A stretch of DNA of 64,000 nucleotides from Amborella trichopoda. Lineage: Eukaryota > Streptophyta > Magnoliopsida > Amborellales > Amborellaceae. Below the pieces are notes generated by a model. That model did no database searches, was not told the DNA's origin, and was given only the letters and a program-made list of their open reading frames with translations. The stretch spans positions 5,162,674 through 5,226,673 of the forward strand of contig NW_006499705.1 of the NCBI RefSeq assembly GCF_000471905.2. The letters run 5' to 3'. The position numbers and the translations under genes are program-made. This document shows, piece by piece, positions 11,743 to 23,400 of the stretch (position 1 is the first letter of the stretch; the number at the start of each line of letters is the position of its first letter).

Positions 11743-11982
11743 TAGGGTTTTGTTGGTTTCAGTTCCAGGTCACTTAAACTGTATTACTGGATTTCACGAG
11801 TCTTTGATTAGGGTTTCTCTGGAGTTGCAGGTTCTAGGGTTTCTTTGGAGACTTGAAAGTTCGAGGGTCTTGGTTTTCTTGAATCCCATGTTCTTGGGCC
11901 GTGGTGGAAAATTTTTGGGTGTCCTCCCTGGTTATTGCAGGTTCTTGGGTTTCATCTCTGCAGGTTTGGGGTTGTAGGGTTT
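11743..11982 (+). promoter_or_regulatory. Cluster of four telo-box motifs in the leader of the OXS3-like gene
   Basis: TAGGGTTT, the reverse complement of the plant telo-box AAACCCTA, occurs exactly at 11743-11750, 11809-11816, 11835-11842 and 11975-11982, and again in the intron at 12722-12729. The motifs sit in a degenerate repeat of the type TTGCAGGTTCTAGGGTTTC. Telo-boxes near plant transcription starts are known to bind Myb-type and related factors and to recruit Polycomb in some genes; a role here is inference. Confidence 0.6.
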
Positions 11983-12011
11983 CTTTCTTATTAATTGCCT
12001 GTTACTTCGCT

Positions 12012-14793
12012 ATGTCTCTGGCTTTCGAAAGCAGTCGAGTTGATGAATCACGGTTAATGAGGCCATGCATGAGTGTGTTTTCCCCAAAGGGTTCGAACCC
12101 ACCAGATCATTGCCGGAAAATGACCGGAATCCGACAAGATTTGCCTCAGTTTGGCCCAAAAGATGAGGAATCCTCCTCTTGTAGCTCTTCTATTGGCCGG
12201 TATAGTAGCTCTAACGGTGCTTCGTGCTCTGATGGAGAGTACTCAGGCGAAGCAGAGGTTCAGAGCCCGTATAAAGGGCCACTTGATACCATGGATTCTT
12301 TGCAGGATTCATTACCCATAAGGTATGATGAAATTCTGTTTCCTTCTTTTTTTCTCATATGAATGCTTACTGGTCTCTTGGTAAATTGTGTTAGACTAGC
12401 GTTATTTTTCATATTGATTCTCAATTGATCTTAGGTAAGTTTGGAACCATCGGTTTTGGTTCCTTTTAGGGCAATTGGTGATAGGAATAGGTTTTGATTT
12501 GTATCTTTTCTTCTTCCTTTAATGTTACTGGTTAACTGAAATTTACGGAAACATTTCATAATGAAGTTAGGAATAGTTGTATCGGAGATAAATTTATGCT
12601 TTCTGTTATCCTTCGTCTTCTCAGAAAAAATTCCATGGATTTATTAATTTGCTTTCGGATTTGTTTTTCATTTTTATTTGGCAATTCGTCTTCGGATCAT
12701 AGGGTATTCGTCTTCAGGTGATAGGGTTTTTATTTGTTTATTTTCGACTTTACTCTATGGTATCAGGATAAATGAATTGTATTGATAAAGTCCTTCTTTT
12801 GTTCTTTCTTTCTTTTTTCCCCTTTTTTTTTTTATTTTTTGAGTTATTGTAGTTTCCTCGCATTTCTTTAATGGCTGATAATTTTGGAAATTCTGAGATG
12901 GATCCATTAATGCTCTTGTTGCGTAGGTTTGGCATCAATGTTAGGCTGCTGTTTGTCTTTGGCCTTTTCTTTTTTCCTTCCATTATTGCTTATTTAGGGT
13001 AATTGTGGTGGATTGGTTGTTCAGTTTTCTTTTTTTGGCAGTTGGTGTTGGGGTTAGTGTTTTTCTTTTTCTACTCTCTCTTTTACTCCTTCCCTTTCTC
13101 TTTTACTCCTTTCCTTTCTATTATAAGGAATGATGCTCTTTATCTTCTTTCTTGGAAACGGGATTGGGATTGGGTTAATGGAATTTTCTCGTGTTTGTTT
13201 TTTTCTTTTAATTGGATAGTCACAATGAAACTATGATGCGGAGGGTTTACGAATCATCTTATCAGTAAATAAGGTGTAGGTAGACCTGTGGAAATTTTAT
13301 TTTCTTTCTAAGTAATGTTTTAAGGGATATTCGAATTTGGGGTGGGGATTGTTCTCCCAGTTAAAATTGTCTGTTCAATGTAACAGAAACGATTCTTCCT
13401 CTATTCCAAATTATTTGTTAGTTGGTATTTTCAGTCTGCAATGTTAGAACTTGGGTTGGAGTTTTTTTTTCATAATTTATATTTACCGTATTCACATTGT
13501 GTGTATGAAAAGTCATAGATCTGAATGCTTCTTAGGAATTTTTTGGATTAGTAATGATAGGGTGGTGCAAGAAACTAAGATTTATTATTCTTATTATATA
13601 TATACTAAAATTTGCGTAGAATAAAGGGACAAGAACCTTCTTAATATTTAGAAGTGCAGGTGCTGCAAATTAAACGCTGTTTAAGATAGTCATCAAATAT
13701 TTCATAACTTGGTTATGACCAAGAAAGACCATAATGGTTTGTCATCCCTATAATAAAATTCTTTCCTATTGGATTGTCATGACAAAAAGGCACCATTTTA
13801 AATTTGAGGGTTTTTTGTAGTTCCTTAATGTTTTACTGCTGTTGTGGATTGAGGAGGCATGGTGTTTTTGCTTGCGTGATTTTCAGGTGTTCTGCTTGAA
13901 ACTAAAGTATATTTTTTCAATCCATTTACATGGGTTGAGTCTATTATCCGTCCTGTGTGATTATCTGATACTTATATTGCCAATATGCCATACAAACTTC
14001 CAACCTCCTGGCCTCTTGCAATCAAGTTATGGAGAGTAGTTGCAAAAACTGAAAGTTGTTTTAGTTCACTTCATGGCCATGAATGCTCATGTAGTTGAAT
14101 TACTGTCTTTCAAAAAAATGGTACGTTTTTCTTATTTGTTGATGGTCAATTAAGTATTGCTTGTATTTTGAATGCTTTCCTCCTGTCGACAATATATAGA
14201 TCAAAACCGGTAAATAAATATGGGATTTGTAATTATATGTATTGATTTCAAAAGCCATTTGATTAGTCAGCCGACAATGGAGGGCTTCTGAATTGTGTTT
14301 TCTATAATTATTTCTCTCGCATGGTACCTTTGTGCTTACAAATTCCATTGGTTTTCCTTTCAGGAAGGGCATATCAAATTTTTATTCTGGCAAATCAAAG
14401 TCATTCACGAGCCTTTCTGATGTCGTGTCCTCAAAAGAACTAGCCAAGCCAGAGAGTCCATACAATAGGAAGCGCAAGAATCTTTTGGCACACAATATTA
14501 TTGGTGATAAGAGCCGCTCTTATTCCACAAGAAACACAGGTGGCGGGATATCTAAGAGACCTACAAATTTTAACCGAACCACTTTGGCTCTGGCAGTGGC
14601 GATGAGCAGTTCAGACAGCAACAGCAGTGATGATCACGAGCCCAAGCTACCTCCATTGCACCCAAGGCTTAAATCCCACAGCAATTTCTCACCACCAGAG
14701 TGGTCTTTTCCTTCAAGGTCTTTCTCCTTGACCGATTTACAAGGCGCCAATTCACCGGTGAGCCCTGAAGAGCGATATAAGAAGTTTCACTAG
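12012..14793 (+). CDS. OXIDATIVE STRESS 3-like protein (two exons, complete)
   Basis: Exons 12012-12322 and 14364-14793; the donor AG|GTATG and acceptor TTTCAG|G split one Arg codon cleanly. The product is 246 residues. The N-terminal half has a Ser-rich stretch SSSCSSSIGRYSSSNG, the low-complexity S/G block typical of the family. Exon 2 opens with KGISNFYSGKSKSFTSL, then ELAKPESPYNRKRKN, the conserved OXS3 core and basic segment; further on come SSSDSNSSDDHEPKLPPLHP and PSRSFSLTDLQ. The start at MSLAFESSRVDES was chosen over an upstream in-frame ATG at 11901 because that extension is unlike the family and overlaps the leader repeat. Arabidopsis OXS3 is a nuclear/chromatin-associated protein linked to heavy-metal and oxidative stress tolerance; biochemical activity is not settled. 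The family call is strong, the function is by homology. Confidence 0.87.
12323..14363 (+). other. Intron of the OXS3-like gene
   Basis: 2.04 kb, T-rich on the sense strand as usual for plant introns, bounded by GTATGA and TTTCAG. It contains one further TAGGGTTT (12722-12729). No nested gene was recognised. Confidence 0.85.
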
Positions 14794-15620
14794 CTGACCC
14801 CAACCTACCCTTTCTATGCTAGCGATCTTCATATGAAGTTCTTACTCTGGTGAGGAGCTGTAAAGATTTTCTGTGCCTTTCTATATACCTACTATTGATT
14901 TCGAATTGGGTAGCTAGGACCTGCCAGGTACTGGATGGTTCGAGCTCTTGTTGTAGTAATTATTGGCCAGCCCTTGTTTCTTTTTGTATCTTTCTTTTTG
15001 TATCCCATGCTCCTTGTTTCAGCATTTGGGGAACTTATATCTATTACAGCAATACAATCCCTTCTCTTTTTTCCATGTCTCCCTGGCTCATTAGAATCAA
15101 ATGCTTAAAACTAAAGACAAGCAATTGGTAGTCTGCAAATAAACTTTGCATATATATTATATGCATGGAACATGAATGATTCTTCTCATTCCTCGCATGT
15201 AGTCTCTCGCACATTTGTAGAAAACAATCGACATGCACGGATACAGGCGTATATCTGTGCATGTCTCGATATGCTCCATATTTGTGTGTGTATATGAGGC
15301 GAGAGGGAGAGAGAGAGACACTGTAAACTATATCTAATGGGGTTACAACTAAATGGGGTTATTGTGAATAATGAGGAGTTTATTCTTCTGATTTTTACAC
15401 TGTAATCTTTCATCCCTGTTCCATTCGTTTGTTCTGGGCCTTTCCCTGTGTCAGTGATTTTTGTTATCTTTTCATTGCATAGACATTACACTAAAATTCT
15501 TCCTCACAGTAACTTCTCAGAGATTCTCTCTAGTAAAAAAACAATCTCACAGAATTGCAGGCTCCTGTGTTTTATGATTCCCCAGATGAATTTTTTATGT
15601 GAAACCCTTGATGCCAGGGA
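14794..15620 (+). other. 3' flank of the OXS3-like gene
   Basis: Probably 3' UTR for the first few hundred bases after the TAG at 14791-14793; no single polyadenylation site can be chosen. It also holds a GA-rich patch at 15300-15318. No coding sequence. Confidence 0.5.
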
Positions 15621-15628
15621 TTGCATGA

Positions 15629-16012
15629 GTTTTTCTCTCTCTCTCTCTCTCTCTCTCTGGCAACCATTAGTTGGATTGTAGAAATTTGAGTTTGTGGATT
15701 GTTGTTTTTCTTGGCATGGTCACAGGTTTGCTGGACTTTCTCAGTCTAACTTCCACCTGGTTTCCTTGGATGTCTTTTACTTGTGCATATATGACCCCTT
15801 ATAGGATCAGGGACCAATGATGAATCTTCTTTAGCATTGACTCTCTCTCTCCCTCTGGGTATCTTCTTTGCATTGATTCGTTCTCTCTCTCTATGGATTC
15901 CTTCTTTGCACTCTCTCTCTCTCTGTCTCTCTCAATACCTTCTTTGCACTCTCTCTCTCTGTCTCTCTCAATACCTTCTTTGCACTCTCTCTCTCTCTGT
16001 CTCTCTTCCCCC
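15629..16012 (+). repeat. TC microsatellite and ~36-bp CT-rich tandem array
   Basis: A (TC)n run of about 30 bp at 15629-15658. At about 15837-16012 there is an array of a unit combining CTCTCTCTCTGTCTCTCTC with AATACCTTCTTTGCA, at least three recognisable copies plus degenerate ones. The Ser/Leu or Arg/Glu-rich frames through it are repeat artefacts. Confidence 0.85.
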
Positions 16013-16636
16013 CTCCCCCCACCCCACAAATTATATTACAGTTTTGTTATGGGTAAATATGAATGTATGATGGTTTCTCATTGGAATATTCATTTCAAAG
16101 GTATATATATACCTTGACTCCAATTTGATACTCTCTGCGCTTGACTTTGAAGACAAAACTTAGTGTTTTTATACAGTGAAAGACTCAAAAGGAGGCCATT
16201 CTTATCCTATTTAGTATTTGGGTGTGCCAACAAATGAATATAAGAAAGGTGGCCATTCTTATCCTCAGCCTTGTGAACCAAGTCTTTATATCGGCTTTGT
16301 TCACTTGTTGCCTGAAATGGAACTCTTGTATTAAAAAAATGAGTTTTTTTGGTTGGGTTCTGATCTGATGTGGACCCCAATTGGGTGCTTCCAATTGGGA
16401 GCTTCTTGCCTGTGGTCCTTTTTGGCCTGTGGTGGGAAACTGAGTGGAAGTATTGTCAAAGTGGTGGCGGTAAGAATGTTCCTTCAAACTCTTAGTTTGA
16501 TTTGCAATGGAAGGCAATCAAATCGTGAGTGCTCTCTCCCTCCATTTGACCATTGCTAACCATTTGTATGTTTGTTTGTCAAACAACACTTCAAGGCATT
16601 ATTTTTGGATAGAAAAGGGCAGGCTTTCAATGTTTT

Positions 16637-16752
16637 CCCTGCACCATAAAACTTATATACTTCTCCTTGTCCAACCTCTATAAAAGTGCTTCATCCCTGC
16701 ATCATAAAACTTGTATACTTCTCCTTGTCCACCCTCTGTAAGAGTGCTTCAA
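16637..16752 (+). repeat. 58-bp tandem duplication
   Basis: The unit starting CCCTGCACCATAAAACTTAT (16637-16694) is repeated at 16695-16752 with a few substitutions. Non-coding. Confidence 0.85.
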
Positions 16753-18439
16753 TCCCAATGTCATGTCTTTATATTATTTTATTTTTAAATTTTTTTTCTA
16801 TAAATTATTTTGACACCAAGTTTTGGACGTCTTATCCTCAATTAAACTCGCATTAGTCAAAAATATTAAAAAAAATATTTCTAATAAAATAAAATGATCA
16901 AAATACTTTTGAAAGTTTCGAGAGATATTTAGGTCATGATATTTTATTGAAAAATTATTTTTAATATTTTTTATAGGTGTGCCCCAATGAGAATGGCATA
17001 TACCAAATTCCATATTCATACAATTTGTATAAAAAAAACTAAAACTAAAATACTTTGAGACGACGGATCTAAGATCAAAAAGTGAGTGGCTCTCTTGATC
17101 AAAATTGGACGGTTGGATGGTAGGAGAAGTATAAATCTTCTACGTTGTAGAGGAAGTATAGAAACATTTCCCGATAGAAAAGTAATTTAATATTTTAGCT
17201 GAATCAAACTTTAAATTTTTTTAAAAATAATAATATAAATAATATATATATATATATATTAAAATAATAAAAATTTTAAAAATAAATATATTTTAAAAAA
17301 GATAATTACGTCTTTGGTTTAATCATACCGAAGCAGCCCATAGCAAGCCAAGCGGATGTACCAAGACTTCGTCTCGCTTTTGTCCAAGCTGAAAATTAGA
17401 AGATTTGGGCCTCTTCTACTTAAGTAAATGGAATATGATAACACTCCGAGGAAGTCCTGCTCTCCCCCTTCTGGGTGAGATTCGTATAAGTTGCCCACCT
17501 TATACTATACAAGCAAGACATATATTAAAAAAAAAGATGGGATTAGCCCACTAGCTCATATGAACATATAACCCCAATGTTTCAGATTGATTCTGGGCTG
17601 ATCTGACGATCATTGGAAAAGATTTTTTTAATGCTGAAAAACCCTCTGACAATTTTGAGTTCCAAAAATAGTGCATCTTGCAACACATTATCTAAACCGT
17701 CCATCTTCAAGAGTTCCATATGTTTATAAATTTAATTGATTTTAATCATTTTTGAGGTTTAAAATTTTATAATTAGATATGAAATTGATTTTAAGATAAT
17801 CCTATGAATTTTTTATATATAAATTACATGCTATGATTAAATTTGGAGGTTCGCCTTAATTGGATTGTTTAAATTACAACTTCATAAAAACCGCACTATA
17901 TATATATATATGGCAATGACTTCATGCAACCGTTGGTTGCATATCTCTCTCCCATTGCACATTGGAAGCCTCTTTTTTGGGTTAATAATCGCTCCCACAT
18001 TCTCCAGATCCTCTCGCTCTCTCTTCATCTTCCACCCTCCCTCTCTCTGCTCTGTGTCCTTCTCAAGCTTACCTCTCTCTAGGAATTAGCGTGGGGAAGT
18101 GTGGGCATACGAGAAACAAGAACACCTAGGATCGCCGAATCGGATTTACCATTTTACCCATATGAGTCCATTCTTACCTATTCAATTAAGGACACTGTTT
18201 TTATGAGCCCCATTGGTAAAACTCTATTTTTGAGATGGATTTTCAGACATGATAAATATAAATAAATATTAAAACGACAAAAACATCTGGACCTTTAGTT
18301 TCAAGATGGATCACCTATTTGCATCTATCTTTAAAATTGATGCTTTTCCTTGGACCCAGAAATGTGGTGCAGGCTGTATGACTCTTATATAATTCATTGG
18401 AGCTCCAGTTTTATAGGTATTATATTCTCCTGAGACTAG

Positions 18440-18640
18440 TCCATCAATTAAAACACTCACTTGGGAAGAATTTGAAGCCTGGAATTTTGGGAACTATCTA
18501 GAAATTACTAGATGATCATTTAGAAAGAAAAATAATTTTTTTTAAAATTTTTTGATACTTCGATTCTGCCCTTCAAGATTTGGACGGTCTATGTTCAATG
18601 TTGAGGCATTATTGTTTACTAGGACATAAAGAATTCAACC
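18440..18640 (-). repeat. Copy C of the dispersed repeat family, inverted
   Basis: Its reverse complement contains AATAATGCCTCAACATTGAA and GATCATCTAGTAATTTCTAG, aligning with copies A and B. Non-coding. Confidence 0.5.
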
Positions 18641-18642
18641 TG

Positions 18643-18737
18643 GATTTTTATTTTTATTTTTATTTTTATTTTTATTTTTATTTTTATTTTTATTTTTATT
18701 TTTATCTTTATTTTTATTTTGTTTTTATTTTTTTATT
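18643..18737 (+). repeat. TTTTTA hexanucleotide microsatellite
   Basis: About fifteen near-perfect copies of the six-base unit TTTTTA with a few interruptions (a TTTATC and a TTTTG variant) near the right end. Confidence 0.92.
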
Positions 18738-19430
18738 TACTTAGCTTAGTCTATGGGTTTTAGATATTATATTTCCAATACTTTGGGTCACAAAATTCCC
18801 TCTATATTAGGTTACCTCAGTGAGTAAGGACAGTATATTCCCACGGGAGTTTTATTTATATTTAGATTTTATCTTTTATCTCTACTAATTGGGCTCAAAT
18901 TAGGTATTTATTAAGGATCACACACACCTACATAAATAAATTATAAAATAAAGTATACCCTTGAATACTCCAAGAGAGTTTTGGTTATTTATTATTTTTG
19001 AATTTTTAAAATATTTTTATATAAGTGTAATAGTGAGAAGTATAAAGATATTAAATTTGAACTTAATTAAATGAAAAGAAATAAATTTAAAATAAACTAT
19101 ATGCTCTAAAGTTTTGAGAATTAAAATATGAATTATATGGGACTAATTTTAAATTTCAAAGACAAAAAAATCATTTTTCTACAAATTTCCCTATGTTTTA
19201 AGAATATTAATAAATTATCAAACTTGTCAACTATTTAGTAATTTACCCTTTGTTAACTGTGTGGAGTAATGTCTATTTTTGAGAGGCATTTTGCAATTAA
19301 ATAAATATTTGTGTAAAATACTAAACAATCCTGGAATATTAAAAATAAAAATTAGAGGAATCATACATGTGGCATTTTCCATTTTTGAAACAATCTTATT
19401 CAGATCACAAAAAGCATATGAGATAATTTT

Positions 19431-19606
19431 ATGGGATTGTATACTATGAGATCATTTATCTTTGTTATAAGGAGGTCATGATTGCTCCTACCCATTTTAT
19501 GAATGGTTTGAGATGTGTCTAAAAGTTGGAATTTTTTGATTTGAACTCCGATGATCAACATTAATTGTGATCTCCTGGTATAAAACGTAAATTATCTATT
19601 AATATC
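19431..19606. mobile_element. MITE-like element related to 8723-8965
   Basis: The left arm carries GGGATTGTATACTATGAGAT, ATCATTTATCTTTG and AGGAGGTCATGATTGCTCC. The right arm, near 19560-19606, is an imperfect inverted copy (AATTGTGATCTCCTGGTATA, then AAATTATCTATTAATATCC). No coding. Confidence 0.55.
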
Positions 19607-20437
19607 CTTTTCCTAGCATTATTTATAATTCACTCTCAATAACGTTCAAGGTTTTATCTTTCCACGTGAATTATTTTAAAAAAAACTTGAGATGTGCCTT
19701 CACCTTAGCAATTTGGCAATTTTTTTATTACTCGCTAGTCACTCTTTCACATTCATAAAGCAAGGCCTCCTTATCTCTGCTCTTAGTTTCTTTATGCATT
19801 TGTTTCTCGCCTATTCTCTTATTTTCTCTCTAGAAATGGGATACTATTGAAGACACGAGAAAGCAGAACCCCATTTTAATTAGAATGAACAAAAAGACCT
19901 GTCCAATGTTTCCAAAAGGAAATAAGTAGCATCCATTTAAATGACTCTTACCATCCAACCCATCCATGCATTTAAATGGGGTTGGGGGCAATCCAGCAAG
20001 TCGATGAACGAGATACGTAGCGTAAGACCTACTTTCTCATATTAACTGTTGATACAATTGATTAAACAAAAGCCTCTAAAATACAATGGCCAAACCAATC
20101 AAAGAAGAAAAGTGAGTTCCCCTAATTTCTATAATTACATGGATAGAGAGAGAGAAGGGGGAGAGGGCGGGCAGGGGCGGACGGCGGGAGTTTACATAAA
20201 GAGAACAGAGTATAGCCAACTCCCAACACGTTCCTCACAACTTCCAATCAATCCAAATTCTCTAGATAAGTTGACTTGCTCATCTTCAGGTAACCATGAT
20301 ATAACACATTCTTCTATACAGCTCCCATCTTGGTTGCCTCAATGACCAACATAAATTATATACAGTGGGAGAACTAGTCTTCCGATCCCTCCACATTTGG
20401 GAAAGCATTAGAACTTAAAGCAGAGAGAGAGAGTGTC

Positions 20438-23400
20438 TCACTCCGGATGTCGGACCAAAAACTGGAAAGATGGTATTTCTCTCAAAAAAGGAGGAAGCTC
20501 CACATCTGCTGGATCGATGGCTGGTATGGCCTTGGAGAGATCCTCAGCAGAGAATGGGATACTACAAAGATAGACAGCATATATGGATTGAAAACTAAAA
20601 ATTACCACTCAAAATGTGATGTACGAAAACCATAACCTAAAAATCTGTCCACATTGAATCCCAACACAAATGACATCAGATAATATAGTGCATTCAAATC
20701 TAGTGGCATCCAGTATCCTAAACATCGTGAGCATTACATAGATACTTCGACAAAAGATCTTGTGTATATACATAAAACATAAGCACGGACCTGCGCTTGC
20801 AGACACATATGCATTACAGATCTATGTGTTGTGCATGTGCATATAATGTGTGTAGGCGTGCACATGATAGGCAAATAAATATATCCACAGACAAATCAAG
20901 ACGTATATTTCTGCATTACATAAACATAAAAACGGTATATATGCAAAGTTATATACAAACAATAGGCCATTGGTGTCCATTGGTGCACACAAATAACACA
21001 CGCAGATAGAAACAGATACATGATGGTTTATAAAAGACAAATTTTCTATCAAAAAATTTGTGTACAAATTTCTGGGAATATTGACACACATGTAACAACA
21101 CATGCATGTCTTATGTGGGTGTGCATGTATGTCTTTGTATGCACATAGTTATATAAAACTTACATATGTGTATCCATATATATATTTATGACAAATTTAC
21201 AGCATATTCCATAACGAAGTATCATCAGCTATAAGAGTGTTAACATTCAATATAAATTTCATGGCTTAACTGACCTCAGATCATCATCCAACAGAAACGA
21301 ATTTGACGTGAAATTCTGTTCCTTGGAAACAATTTCCCTCATACTGGCAACAACCTGTTAAAAGGATTGAGATGCTAGGGAATCAACAACATACATGAAC
21401 ACAAGCACCCAACCACACACACAACTCACACTCTATCAGAAATAAAAAACGCAACCCACTGTATACAATTGAAATCAAACTTGCCTCATTTGACACACTC
21501 TGTGTCCCATATTTGTCATCCCAATACATGGTGCTTATCCGATAGAGTTGTTGTACAGTTAATGCCTGCTCAAGATATCAAAGTTTACAGGTTTAATTAA
21601 ATTTTTTTTTGAGAGACGGTTAACTTTTAACTAAAAAGCAGAATATAAAAGTAAAAAGAGCAGGTCTAATTAATTTAATATGCTGCTATGCAGTACACAC
21701 ACGCAAGTTGCAAATTAGTAATGTAGAGGCACACACAGTTGGGTGTGCATGTATAGATAGTACCAAAGATGTACATAGCATGTGCAAGAGGATCAATGCC
21801 TGTAATTATGAAACATACCGGGCACAGTTCGTTCGTTATTTCATCCAGTGACTTTTTTCTCTTCTGATGTATGACCTGTAATATTCAAGAGAACTAGTAA
21901 GAACCAGAGAGATTCAAAAACTTCAGAGTAAATAGTTCAACACACCATTGTATTTGTGACATAAGAACCGATTAATGAGGACTCACCAAAAACCCAACGG
22001 CTTGTCTGATATATTTAAGCTCATGCCAAGATGTTCCAGCATACTGCAGTCCAAGAAATAGTCATAAAACGAAGATGAATCCTGCCCTACTTAATTGAGG
22101 GACAAAATGAAATTCGATCCACTTACGTCCTCAGAAGCATCATTAATCCATCTTTCTAACTCTGCAAGCCCAGACTTAACATACTCCCCATTGGAGAATG
22201 AGCAACATTCACGACGCAATAGAAGACTGCAATGAACAGTTGATAGAACAACAGCACATATATTAAACTGAGTAAAGAGCTCACAAGGTTATGCTGAACA
22301 TTAGCAGAAATTTGGTTTCAATTACAACTTTTCAATTATTAAACTTAAAATTCAGCCAAAAATAAGCAATATTTTTACTTCAATAAAATTATTGAAACTC
22401 TTTGAAATGTTACATTTACAATTAAGACAAAGTTTGGCAAATATTTAGAAATTTTCCACTCTCCTTACTTCTAATAATTTATTTTATTTTATTTCATTTT
22501 TTGAAATTGTAACATTGTAGTAAGGAAGAGAGTCTACAGACTACAGAAAATAGGCATCTCGACGACTTTGAATAATTTACCAATAGAGAGTAAATAGTAT
22601 TGGAAACTTATTCAGAGTTTCAATTTCAAACCATGTATCAGACATCTCTATTGTCAGAACAAAAGAAACAAAAACCCCTCGCACTAGGTTATCCAAAGCC
22701 ACATAATATTTTAATTCTCGGGCTCCTTTAGGGGCTATTTGAATCCCTGGAAAAAAATGGCTGCAAAAATCTGTTTCATTTGAAACATATTTCTTGAGAA
22801 AAGTATTTTCTATAAAATAGAGTTTTGCCAATTGGATGGAACATAGATGCATAATATTTTCATGGCTTTTCTTTTCTCCTTGCTTCGTTAAATGCTTTCG
22901 GTTGTATTATTTACTACACTGCCATCAGTTTTTCAAAAAGCGCTAGGCGGCACCTAGGCGGTCAGAGGGGTCCAGGCCGCCCAGCACCTAGGCGGGCGCT
23001 CAGAACCTGAGTTGCCAAGTAAAAAAATGTATTATTTTGGGTTTTCTCTACCTAAAATAGCCTCTAATGGGTTTTAGGTTTCAAATAAACCTAAAACCCA
23101 CAACTTTACCCCTTTAGTATTAAAAAAATGACCCAAAAATACCCTCAAGGAGCTGCGTTTCCACCTCTGGGTGGGGTGGAGGTCCTAGGCGGCCGCCTAG
23201 ACAGGTTTAGGCAGGTGCCCAGGGATATCCGGCTAGGCAGCCGCCCCGACGCTCGGTGAACTGCTTTTTGAAACAGCGAATGTCATTTTCTTCGTTAAAG
23301 TTCAAATAGTTTATCTCTATGAAAATTTTGAGATAGTACTTTTTCTCTCTAAAATTTAATGTTTTCAGGTACTTTCTCTCTCTAAAACTTGATGTAGTTT

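Larger units (their letters stand above)
16753..20150. other. Intergenic region between the OXS3-like gene and the myosin 3' end
   Basis: Gene-free AT-rich DNA. It includes AT-rich simple sequence around 17215-17300, copy C of the dispersed repeat (18440-18640), a TTTTTA array (18643-18737) and a MITE-like element (19431-19606). The 17640-17720 stretch repeats a short motif (AAAATAGTGCATCTT, CCGTCCATCTTCAAGA) also found at 10040-10100. Confidence 0.6.

Noticed and set aside
11901-12011. Upstream in-frame ATG (11901) as the OXS3-like start
   Set aside because: The extra 37 residues are hydrophobic and translated from the leader repeat; the family-like start is MSLAFESSR at 12012.
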